This document shows, in pieces, positions 25,807-33,929 of a stretch of 47,659 nt of DNA. The position numbers were made by a program, and so were the translations under genes. The DNA lies in the NCBI GenBank assembly GCA_021796275.1, contig JAJYOI010000013.1:1-47659 (forward strand), given 5' to 3'. The first letter of the stretch is position 1. Each line of letters starts with the position of its first letter. The notes beneath the pieces were generated by a model, which saw nothing but the letters and a program-made list of their open reading frames with translations, was not told the DNA's origin and made no database searches. Origin of the DNA: Bacteroidota bacterium. Its GTDB lineage: Bacteria; Bacteroidota; Ignavibacteria; UBA10030; UBA8401.

Positions 25807-28800
25807 ATGAAAAGAATTTTTACAGTCGCCTTCTTCACAATGTGCGTTTCTATCGTTGTAGTTGCACAGGATACCACAAAGATTGACTGGTTAAAAATGG
25901 ATCCGAAAGGGTTAAGTCCGGCGCAGCTTTTTGAATGGAATAGAGCACAAAAGAAATTTCACAAGACATCTGGATATTCTTCAGAAATCAGAAGCCTCAT
26001 TATTCAAGGAAATAAAATTAAGACAATTGTTTATAATTACGGCTCGATCAGTCGGCCGGGTTTGACGCCGGATATTGAAGATTTAGTGTGGCACGGTTTG
26101 GGATATGGTTATGAGTTTGGTCCGCTTGTTGGTGCTAAAGTAAAAGATGCGAACTCGCCCGGCTCAACCGACTCCACTGAATATAAAATAGTTTCGGAAG
26201 GCTTTTGGGCATCGGCGGATGGAGAATACGGACCTGATGGTACAAAGTGGGGCTGGCTGCCCGAACCCGGTTATGCGGCGCCAAATCAGCCCGATATTGC
26301 GAGTTGGGGCGCCCGTGCTGAAGTGAATAACGATTTAACGCACCGCCCGCCAAGCTGGCCAGAGTCGTGGTACAACTCAACATTGGGCAGATATGTGTGG
26401 CCCGCCTATCTTGGCTCCGATGCAACAACACCTGACGAAGAAGTCTATTTTGTAGTGGATGATTACACGAAAAAGGAATTTGCATATTATCCATTTGCAC
26501 CTATAGATTCAACAAAGAGGGGATTGGGAGTTCGATTGGAATGCCGGTTATTTCAATTTCAAAATGCGCTTGCACAGGATATTATCTTTCTTGTCTATAC
26601 AGTAGAAAACTCCAGCCCGCGGACATTGCCTAACGTGTACTTTGGAATGTTTGGAGATCCGCACATTGGAGGTGCAAATGATTATTCTGATGATCGGGCA
26701 TCGTTTATTCCTGCACGCGAAGGTACCGTATTTAACAACGGACAGGACCTGACATATGTCAACGGCGTCTTGACTTCGCAGCGATCCCGGAATCTTGTGT
26801 ATGCATGGGATGCGGATGGTAAAGGAGATATTCCCGGCATTGTGCCGGGTTATTTCGGATACAAATTTCTTGAAAGCCCGACCGCCAGTCATGATGGCAT
26901 TGACAATGATGACGATGGTATTATTGATGAGGATCCGTTTAATGATAAAGGCTTTTATATAGACGGTGTTACTGTACCCCTTACAACCGGGATCGCTGAT
27001 GTTAACAAGTACAAGGCAATGTATGGAAATCCAAAGCCGCGCTGGTCGGGGGATGAAAATGGCAATTGGGATCCCACAAAAGACGATGTTGGTATTGACG
27101 GCATTCCCGGTACTCATGATTATGGGGAAGGGGACGGAGTTCCATCTCAGGCATTTTACTTCGATGCGAATGGGAACGGTGTCTATGACGTTGGAGAACC
27201 TCTTAGTGATACGCAGTTGCCCGGTTATGCATGGGCGGGTTCAGAGCCAGATTTCGGCTTTCGTGATATCAATGAATCCGATCAAATAGGGTTACGGAGT
27301 TTTTGGGCGTTGGTATTTGGTGGTATCAATCGTCCGAAAAATGATCAATTGATGTACGACAAAATGTCTTCCGATACTTCCGACGTATCTTTGCTTTATC
27401 CTCCAACAACAGGAGATAATATCTTTTTATATGGATCGGGGCCTTTTACATTGCAGCCCGGAAACCGTCAGCGTTTTTCTATTGCTCTGCTTTTAGGACA
27501 AAATCTTAGCGATCTCTTACTCCATTCTGAGGCATCGCAGCGCGTGCTTGAAGCCAATTACCGCTTTGCGCAGCCGCCGCCCAAGCCGCATGTCTCTGCT
27601 GTTGCTGGTGACGGACGCGTAACATTGTATTGGGATAATTCCGCGGAAGTCGGAGTCGATCCGTTGACCAATATTAACGATTTTGAAGGTTATAAAATTT
27701 ATCGTAGCGAAGATTATACATTCAAAGATGTATTCACTATTACGGATGCGAATGGCATTCCGTTCATCGGGAAACCGTTGTTCGACAGCGAAGCAGGCAA
27801 ATATGCGCAGTGGCATTTGCCGTGGAGTGATTCACTAAAAAGTATTTTTGTGGATGGATTCCAGCCGGTCGAATATCCGGGCTATCATGTGAAATATTAT
27901 CTGGGCGACCCGTCGGACAATTCCGGTCTTCGGCACCAGTATGTTGATTCGACCGTGACGAACGGAAAGACATATTACTATGCCGTTGTTTCGTATGACT
28001 ACGGCTCTTTTACGAACAGTCTGCAGCTTCCTCCAACTGAAAGCCAAGCAACCATTACCCGCAATCCTGTAACACAGGAACTGAAATTTGACGTTAATAC
28101 TGCCATGGCAAAGCCGGGACCCGAGGCAGCAGGACTAACAACTGATGTGAACGATATAGACAACGGGACAACGATTCATCATAACGAAAGCGGAAAAGCA
28201 ACCGGAAAATTGAGTCTTGTTGTGCTCGATAAGCAGCAGTTAGGAAATAGTGATTATAAGCTGTTCTTTGCAAAGAGCGGTACAAATCTCACATACACAG
28301 TTTTTCGTCAAACACCATTCTCTGAGAACATCACCGGAAGAGATACTCTTGTGATCGCTTTGCAACACCAGAATATTGTTCCTTCAAGTTTAGCAATTAC
28401 TGATGCGAACGGTACACAGGTGCCTTCTCATTATATCGTTGTTGATTCTGCGACCGGTCAGATTCATGCGAACACTACCGGCAAGCTTTTGACGAATGCC
28501 CCATACACTGTTACCTATCAATACTATCCCGTCGTCAACAGTACGCTTTTGAATAATGAGGATGGTAACCCTGTGTTTGATGGAATTCGACCTTTTGTTA
28601 AAGACGACCCCCTTGCAATTGATACTGCCAGCAGCGGCTTTATAACGACTGGAACGAATATTCAGGGTGTCGCTAAGAATTCTTCAGTCGGAATTCCGAC
28701 ATTGGCTCCGTTTGATGTTGAAATTCGCTTCTCCTCTCTTGATACTGTTGCCGGTGGCAAGTATGCAAATCCTGTTGATTCTTTCTCGACGAGCGCCAAT

Positions 28801-29436
28801 CTTTCGATAAAGGCAAAGACACCATTTCATATTAATAATGCTACTGACACCACAACGCTGAACGCGCTTATCGTAGATGGAAACAAAAATAAACAGTGGG
28901 ATTTTGGCGAAGCAATTATTATTCTTACGCCACCGCCGTATAAAAAAGCGGCAACGAGCGCGATGATGGAAATTGATTTCAACAAATCAACAGATGCAAC
29001 AAAACAACCGGTTATTCACGGCGGGGAAACATTCGTTGGCAAGATGAAGAAACCGTTTACAGTCAATGACACACTGACATTCAGCACACAGAAAATTTCG
29101 TATAACCAGCAGCTTGCTAACAGTGAATTGGATAAAGTGATTGTCGTTCCTAATCCATATGTTGAAGTCAGCACATTTGAACAGCCGGGGACGACGCCGA
29201 CATCTCGCGGAAACAGGGTCATTCAGTTCCGTAATCTGCCGACTGAGTGTACGATTAGAATTTATACGCTAACCGGTGAGTTAGTTCGTACTCTTTATAA
29301 GAATGACACGACCGGCTTTTTGGATTGGGATGTGCTATCGTCAGAGAGCGCTCGTATCGGTTACGGCGTATATATTTATCAAATTGAAACGCCGACCGGC
29401 GGTACGCGCATCGGCCGGCTCGCTATAATTAAATGA
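25807..29436 (+). CDS. Large secreted protein, FN3 and T9SS/FlgD-like tail (cassette 1)
   Basis: The 1209 aa protein has a signal peptide (MKRIFTVAFFTMCVSIVVV, then AQ). Several acidic loops like thrombospondin-3 or dockerin calcium loops appear: DNDDDGIIDED near 370, DENGNWDPTKDD near 416, DANGNGVYDVGE at 453 and DGNKNKQWDFGE near 1024. A GPFTLQPG...ALLLG segment leads into a FN3-like domain from about 590 (GRVTLYWDNS, GYKIYR). The last 98 residues (from about 1112) form a FlgD/T9SS-like tail: VVPNPY, CTIRIYTLTGELVRTL, GVYIYQIETPTGG, ending RLAIIK. The same order is seen in the two minus-strand proteins at 33930 and 44703. It follows the TonB receptor and overlaps or abuts the PorV-like gene. 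It is probably an outer-membrane-associated T9SS cargo of unknown role. Confidence 0.85.
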   Translation: MKRIFTVAFFTMCVSIVVVAQDTTKIDWLKMDPKGLSPAQLFEWNRAQKKFHKTSGYSSEIRSLIIQGNKIKTIVYNYGSISRPGLTPDIEDLVWHGLGYGYEFGPLVGAKVKDANSPGSTDSTEYKIVSEGFWASADGEYGPDGTKWGWLPEPGYAAPNQPDIASWGARAEVNNDLTHRPPSWPESWYNSTLGRYVWPAYLGSDATTPDEEVYFVVDDYTKKEFAYYPFAPIDSTKRGLGVRLECRLFQFQNALAQDIIFLVYTVENSSPRTLPNVYFGMFGDPHIGGANDYSDDRASFIPAREGTVFNNGQDLTYVNGVLTSQRSRNLVYAWDADGKGDIPGIVPGYFGYKFLESPTASHDGIDNDDDGIIDEDPFNDKGFYIDGVTVPLTTGIADVNKYKAMYGNPKPRWSGDENGNWDPTKDDVGIDGIPGTHDYGEGDGVPSQAFYFDANGNGVYDVGEPLSDTQLPGYAWAGSEPDFGFRDINESDQIGLRSFWALVFGGINRPKNDQLMYDKMSSDTSDVSLLYPPTTGDNIFLYGSGPFTLQPGNRQRFSIALLLGQNLSDLLLHSEASQRVLEANYRFAQPPPKPHVSAVAGDGRVTLYWDNSAEVGVDPLTNINDFEGYKIYRSEDYTFKDVFTITDANGIPFIGKPLFDSEAGKYAQWHLPWSDSLKSIFVDGFQPVEYPGYHVKYYLGDPSDNSGLRHQYVDSTVTNGKTYYYAVVSYDYGSFTNSLQLPPTESQATITRNPVTQELKFDVNTAMAKPGPEAAGLTTDVNDIDNGTTIHHNESGKATGKLSLVVLDKQQLGNSDYKLFFAKSGTNLTYTVFRQTPFSENITGRDTLVIALQHQNIVPSSLAITDANGTQVPSHYIVVDSATGQIHANTTGKLLTNAPYTVTYQYYPVVNSTLLNNEDGNPVFDGIRPFVKDDPLAIDTASSGFITTGTNIQGVAKNSSVGIPTLAPFDVEIRFSSLDTVAGGKYANPVDSFSTSANLSIKAKTPFHINNATDTTTLNALIVDGNKNKQWDFGEAIIILTPPPYKKAATSAMMEIDFNKSTDATKQPVIHGGETFVGKMKKPFTVNDTLTFSTQKISYNQQLANSELDKVIVVPNPYVEVSTFEQPGTTPTSRGNRVIQFRNLPTECTIRIYTLTGELVRTLYKNDTTGFLDWDVLSSESARIGYGVYIYQIETPTGGTRIGRLAIIK

Positions 29437-29474
29437 TTAAGAATGAGAGAAATGGATTCATTGGAGCATTGCTA

Positions 29475-30512
29475 ATGAGAAACAAGCATTTTTTTCTTCC
29501 TGTTTATGTATTGACGGTTTTCATTGTTACTGCAGCCAGCGCACAGTATACGCAAGGCACATCAAAGGTAGGAACTACCGTAGCCCAGTTTTTGAAAATT
29601 GGCGCAGGCGCTCGTTCTCTTGGAATGGGCGGAAGTGCGGCCGCAGTCGAAGGGGACGTGTATTCGATTTACTGGAATCCGGGCGCGTTAGCACGCGTTG
29701 AAGGCGATGGCGCTGCTTCGTTTACGCATGCGGCGTGGCTTGCCAACATTAATTTCGATTATGCTGCGGCAGCTTTGTCCATCGGAGATTTTGGCGTGCT
29801 GGGTATTTTCGTAACGTCGTTAAGTGTGCCGCAGGATATTGTTCGCACGGAAGATCATCCGTACGGCGATGGAAGAGTCTGGGATGCAAGTGATTTGGCA
29901 CTTGGTATTACTTATGCCCGGGCGTTGACAGACCGTTTTTCCATCGGCGCATCATTCAAATATATTCGTGAAGGGATTTGGAATGAAAGCGCGCAAGGAG
30001 TTGCAGTTGACATCGGCACGATCTATACAACGCAATTCAACAATCTGAAGATCGGAGCAAGCATTTCCAATTTCGGAACGAAGATGCGTTTGCAAGGACC
30101 AGATTTGACCTTCAATAACACTCCCGAAGGACAGTTAGATCAAGGCCCGCAAAATATTCCGGCTGAATATGCAACGGACTCATACGATCTTCCGTTGTCA
30201 TTTCGCTTAGGAGTATCAATGGATGTTGTTAAGTCTGAACTGATGCGGGCAACGGTTGCGGTTGATGCGACGCATCCAAATGACAACACGGAATACATCA
30301 ATTCGGGAGTCGAGTTTGGTTTTCGGGAAACATTCTTTGCACGTGTCGGTTACAAATCTCTTTTTCTGCAAAATTCGGAACAAGGACTTACATGGGGCGC
30401 GGGAGTGAATATCGGTGTTTCGTCTTCGACACTTGTAAGAATGGATTATGCGTTTGCTAATTACGGGCGATTGGAGAATGTCCAGTATGTTTCACTGACT
30501 GTGACGTACTGA
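29475..30512 (+). CDS. PorV/PorQ-like outer-membrane barrel (cassette 1)
   Basis: I chose ATG 29475: GGAG lies 8 bases upstream and the protein then begins with a clean signal peptide (MRNKHFFLPVYVLTVFIVTA, then ASAQ). An in-frame ATG at 29433 overlaps the upstream stop by four bases and would add 14 residues. The body is PorV/UPF0164-like: FLKIGAGARSLGMGGS near the N-terminus, YWNPGALA, then FadL-like barrel strands and a C-terminus VSLTVTY. In Porphyromonas, PorV is the T9SS shuttle that passes cargo to the attachment complex. A dedicated copy beside a T9SS-like cargo suggests a cargo-specific role. This copy is more distant from the two minus-strand paralogues. Confidence 0.88.
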   Translation: MRNKHFFLPVYVLTVFIVTAASAQYTQGTSKVGTTVAQFLKIGAGARSLGMGGSAAAVEGDVYSIYWNPGALARVEGDGAASFTHAAWLANINFDYAAAALSIGDFGVLGIFVTSLSVPQDIVRTEDHPYGDGRVWDASDLALGITYARALTDRFSIGASFKYIREGIWNESAQGVAVDIGTIYTTQFNNLKIGASISNFGTKMRLQGPDLTFNNTPEGQLDQGPQNIPAEYATDSYDLPLSFRLGVSMDVVKSELMRATVAVDATHPNDNTEYINSGVEFGFRETFFARVGYKSLFLQNSEQGLTWGAGVNIGVSSSTLVRMDYAFANYGRLENVQYVSLTVTY

Positions 30513-30535
30513 ATTATTAAATCCGTTCAGTAAAT

Positions 30536-30569
30536 AAAAAAAGCCCCGTTTTTATACGGGGCTTTTTTA
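30536..30569. terminator. Bidirectional intrinsic terminator
   Basis: AAAAAAAGCCCCGT (30536-30549) pairs with ACGGGGCTTTTTT (30556-30568) around the loop TTTTAT. A-runs and T-runs flank the stem. It closes cassette 1 (+) and the convergent FG-GAP gene (-). Confidence 0.92.
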
Positions 30570-30620
30570 TTATTAACTCATTCAGAAGACATGTCGCATT
30601 GCTTATACCAAACAGGAAAA

Positions 30621-32453
30621 CTACTTCAACAACACCATCTTTCTTGAGTGTTCGTAGTTTCCGAATTTCAGGCGGTAAATATATGTGCCGGATGAAACTG
30701 ACTGACCTTGATTATTTCTTCCATCCCATGCAACGCTGTGTGTTCCTTTTGCGTATTCCTCGTTGTTGATCAACGTGCGGACTTCTCTTCCGAGGATGTC
30801 GTACACTGCAAGTGTGATTTTTTTATTCAGAGGAAGAGTAAATGATATGGTCGTTGTCGGATTAAAAGGATTCGGGAAATTTTGATCAAGCTTATAATCA
30901 TCCGGCGTGACGAAAGTGAGATCATGTGCTTCTACTACACCAGTGGATGAGCTTTTTTCTAACAATACGAACGAATACCTTTTTGGATTCCAAACCATCG
31001 AGTTGGTCGAGTCAAATTTGCTAGAGGTCGAGTTCCATGTTAGATTTGTGACCACGATGCTGTCCCGTGTTCCTCCGTAAAGCCATGGTTGATAGCCGGC
31101 AACAAGATCTTCTTTTCCGTTACCGTCTGCATCCATACCTTCTGCAAATATTTTTGACGGGAAGAAAAAGTCGTACTTCGTAGCGATTGTATCAATGTGG
31201 CTGAGAGAATCTTTAATTGTCATTGAATACACTGTAGAATCTCCGCGATACAGTACTGATGTAACCCAGTTAGCAGGATTTTTCTTGTCACCGCCTTGAA
31301 ATTCCGCCGAAAGAATAGTATGTCCTAAGCTGGCCGTTGAAAAGTAGAGATTTGGTTTGCCGTTCCCGTCAATATCTCCGTAGCCATAACCCCACATGGC
31401 AGCAGAGTCGGTGTTAACATTTGTAAAATTTATTTCAAAAATATTTGTTGAGTCAATTTGTATCGGTGTAGAAGGTGAGTCATAACAAATTCCAACTACC
31501 TTCCCAAGCTTGGTTGGGTCTGAACAGACATTTGTCGGCAAATACACTTCATCGCGGCCATCCTTATCTATATCGTAAGCAAATCCGCCAAAGTAACTTA
31601 CTCCGTCTGTATTATACAAATACAAATTCTGTTTGTGTGTTGACGTATCCGGCAACACCCATTTTGTTCCATCATAGCGCAGGATACTAACATCACCGTA
31701 ATTATAGGCGTGTAAGACAATTTCTTTAGGACCCGTGCCGTCAAGATTAGCAGGTATCATGGCAAAAGCGCTGCCGCCGCCTAGTCCCCACGGTCCCAAA
31801 TCCGGTCTGGCTCCGACGTAATCCATAGTAAACGAACTGAAGCCGGGGGAGTTAACATCCCAATTTCCAACAGCAGAAATGATCATGTATTTTTGCTCTG
31901 CCGTTGTTGTCGAGCGAAGCGAAACGACCAATTCCTGCCGGCCGTCGTTGTAAAGGTCTGCAACTGACATTTTTTCCGTATAAAAATTAACACCATTGGT
32001 TGCTGTGAAGCCCGTACAATTAGTTTCATTAATGAGTTGAGAATAGGTAGTTCCGAAATTATAACTTCCGGCGACGCCATCCCACTCGTAAATGTAAATT
32101 CCGTTCTGGTTAGATTCAAAAATTATTTCTTTACGTCCATCCCCATCCAAATCACCGATAACGACATTGCGCGGAGAAGAGTTGTTCACTTTTGTGTCAA
32201 CACTTGGAGAAGTCCATACAAGTTCGAAACTATCCTGGCCTGCAGGAGCGAACACATACACATGACCGTAGTCGGCGTAATCAGTGGCAACAATTTCCGG
32301 TTTGCCGTCATTGTTTAGATCGGCAGCGGCAACGCAGCGAACTGATTCTAGTTGAGGTGACCTACAATACCTGGTTTTCTGAACTGCAGGTTGTGAAAAA
32401 CTTATTCCCGCGACAAAAAGCAGCGTTAAAAAAACAATACAAAAACGCTTCAT
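30621..32453 (-). CDS. FG-GAP/VCBS-repeat secreted protein with T9SS sorting domain
   Basis: The 610 aa protein has a signal peptide (MKRFCIVFLTLLFVAGISF, then SQ). It carries several FG-GAP/VCBS-type repeats with calcium-binding acidic loops (DLNNDGKPEIV near residue 45, DLDGDGRKEII near 98, DIDGNGKPNLYF, DADGNGKEDLV), as in integrin-like beta-propellers. Residues 520-610 are a type A T9SS sorting domain (QNFPNPFNPTT, YDILGREVRTL, SSGTYIYRL, terminal KMVLLK). A strong promoter and GAGGAGG ribosome site precede the ATG. It is probably displayed at the cell surface; the ligand is unknown. Confidence 0.9.
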   Translation of the reverse strand: MKRFCIVFLTLLFVAGISFSQPAVQKTRYCRSPQLESVRCVAAADLNNDGKPEIVATDYADYGHVYVFAPAGQDSFELVWTSPSVDTKVNNSSPRNVVIGDLDGDGRKEIIFESNQNGIYIYEWDGVAGSYNFGTTYSQLINETNCTGFTATNGVNFYTEKMSVADLYNDGRQELVVSLRSTTTAEQKYMIISAVGNWDVNSPGFSSFTMDYVGARPDLGPWGLGGGSAFAMIPANLDGTGPKEIVLHAYNYGDVSILRYDGTKWVLPDTSTHKQNLYLYNTDGVSYFGGFAYDIDKDGRDEVYLPTNVCSDPTKLGKVVGICYDSPSTPIQIDSTNIFEINFTNVNTDSAAMWGYGYGDIDGNGKPNLYFSTASLGHTILSAEFQGGDKKNPANWVTSVLYRGDSTVYSMTIKDSLSHIDTIATKYDFFFPSKIFAEGMDADGNGKEDLVAGYQPWLYGGTRDSIVVTNLTWNSTSSKFDSTNSMVWNPKRYSFVLLEKSSSTGVVEAHDLTFVTPDDYKLDQNFPNPFNPTTTISFTLPLNKKITLAVYDILGREVRTLINNEEYAKGTHSVAWDGRNNQGQSVSSGTYIYRLKFGNYEHSRKMVLLK

Positions 32454-32500
32454 AGCAACCTCCTCGAATGTGTTAATGTTGACACTTTGATTACATGGGA

Positions 32501-32529
32501 AAAATAGAAAGCGGAGAGGGAAATGTCAA
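32501..32529 (-). promoter_or_regulatory. Promoter of the FG-GAP gene
   Basis: On the minus strand TTGACA (32529-32524) and TATTTT (32506-32501) are exactly 17 bases apart, about 48 bases before the ATG. The upstream terminator of the neighbouring operon supports an independent promoter here. Confidence 0.55.
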
Positions 32530-32559
32530 GAGCAAACGATTTTTTTTGTTGTGTATTCG

Positions 32560-32594
32560 AAAAAAAATCCCCGCTCAGTAAAAGAGCGGGGATT
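32560..32594 (-). terminator. Intrinsic terminator of the cassette 2 operon
   Basis: Read on the minus strand, AATCCCCGCTC and GAGCGGGGATT form a perfect 11-bp stem with a 7-base loop, followed by a run of seven T residues (plus-strand A-run 32561-32567). It lies downstream of the lipoprotein gene and of the apparent sorting-domain remnant. Confidence 0.88.
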
Positions 32595-32619
32595 CGTAAA
32601 AAGCGTTACAGAATAAAAA

Positions 32620-32694
32620 TTACTTCAACAGCATCGTACAAATTTGTGTGCCTCGCAATGAGAAAAGATGCCGGTGCTGTATCTTCTTTTCGAT
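32620..32694 (-). pseudogene. Apparent remnant of a T9SS sorting-domain tail
   Basis: Read on the minus strand, this short stretch ends with codons for MLLK and a stop (32620-32622), the ending used by the intact T9SS genes here. It shares ATTACTTCAACAGCATC exactly with the 3' end of the propeller gene at 40944. In another frame upstream one can read STGIF and AHKF, like SSGIYFY and KNF in intact tails. No full reading frame exists. It occupies the same place after the IPT lipoprotein as the intact propeller gene does in cassette 3. Confidence 0.4.
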
Positions 32695-33909
32695 TTATTG
32701 GATTCCATAGTACGGAGCGCCTTGTTTTCTTACCACAATCTCCAAAAGTTTTCCGGACGAGGTGGTTGCATACAGATTAGTTCCAATCCAAGCAAATGAT
32801 CTGACTGGTGAATTTAACACACCGCTCGCCACAAGCAGTGAATAAGGCTTTTCAATAGATCCATCTGGGTGGACAACGATCAAGTAATCTGAAGAGTCGG
32901 TCCCGGCGTACATATTGCCGCCAGCAGAGAATGTTATCGAGTAAATAGTGCTACCACCCGTCGGATCGCTGGAGAGATCGAAATAGACCTCCGGCGTCGT
33001 AAGAGAATCGTTGACAATGAGAGACCTGTAGACTTTGCTTGCGGCGGTTCCAATATTTGCTGCAAAATAAAGGTAGCCATCGTAGCATCTGACTGATTGA
33101 ATGTTGCCGGGAAAAGGATACCCTTTGACGCTTTTGTCGGGCATTATTCTGTAGATGTTCCCCCCGCTTCCACCGACCCACAAGTTATGGTTTGCGTCAA
33201 AGTCTAAGTCAAAGAAAGAACCAGAGGGAGCGGCTGCCCAAACTTGCGCGCTGGCACCACCACCAGGAGCAAATCTGTAGATTGCTTTTTGCTGTCTCGC
33301 ACCATAAAGATATCCACTGGAGCCGAATTTCAATCCATTCCAGTTAATTAATCCAGAAGTTGCAGGGGCATATGCAGTGCTTCCGCTGACTGTCATTCTG
33401 AAGATACCTTCATTGGTCCCATTGTGTGAAACTGATGCGTAAAGAAAGGAATCTGCTCCAGCACAGATACCATAAGTTGCCTCAGTAGTCCCTAGACTTC
33501 CGAACTGGGAGATAGCTGCTATTAACTTGTACACAACACTCGGGCTATAAAGCAAGGCGCCAGTGACAGCGACTTTGACGTTTATACTATCACCTGGTAA
33601 CGCGGGGGCTTTTATTATAATTTGATTTGGAGATCCACTAATAATAGGAACAATGGTGGAATTGAAAAACACTACCTCTTGTTGAAGGTTGGCGGAGAAA
33701 TTTTTTCCATAGATTGTAACAGTGTCAATACCGGCAAGTGCACTGCCTGAGGGAGAGAGGCTGTCGACAACCGGGTTTGGCAGAAATTTTTGATTGGAAT
33801 CGTAAAGGCTCGACGTCACTTCATTCTTACAACCATTGATATACGGAAACATACTGACGAGCACTATAAGTGCCGCAAATCCAGCTAAAGATTCAAAAAT
33901 CCTTTTCAT
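32695..33909 (-). CDS. IPT/TIG-domain beta-propeller lipoprotein (cassette 2)
   Basis: I placed the start at the internal ATG 33909 because TAAGGAAAG lies just upstream and it gives a standard lipoprotein signal ending INGC (lipid-bearing Cys27). The longer frame from 33948 would overlap the upstream gene. After CKNEVTSSLYD comes an IPT/TIG Ig-like domain, about 46-130 (PVVDSLSPSGSALAG, TIYGKNFS). Repeated blades with NLWVGGSGGNIYRI and NMYAGTDSSDYL patterns follow, indicating an NHL-like propeller of about 270 aa. The end is QGAPYYGIQ. It is a clear paralogue of the protein at 42378. It is likely tethered to the outer membrane beside the receptor; the function is unknown. Confidence 0.86.
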   Translation of the reverse strand: MKRIFESLAGFAALIVLVSMFPYINGCKNEVTSSLYDSNQKFLPNPVVDSLSPSGSALAGIDTVTIYGKNFSANLQQEVVFFNSTIVPIISGSPNQIIIKAPALPGDSINVKVAVTGALLYSPSVVYKLIAAISQFGSLGTTEATYGICAGADSFLYASVSHNGTNEGIFRMTVSGSTAYAPATSGLINWNGLKFGSSGYLYGARQQKAIYRFAPGGGASAQVWAAAPSGSFFDLDFDANHNLWVGGSGGNIYRIMPDKSVKGYPFPGNIQSVRCYDGYLYFAANIGTAASKVYRSLIVNDSLTTPEVYFDLSSDPTGGSTIYSITFSAGGNMYAGTDSSDYLIVVHPDGSIEKPYSLLVASGVLNSPVRSFAWIGTNLYATTSSGKLLEIVVRKQGAPYYGIQ

Positions 33910-33929
33910 CTTGCTTTCCTTAGTGATAA

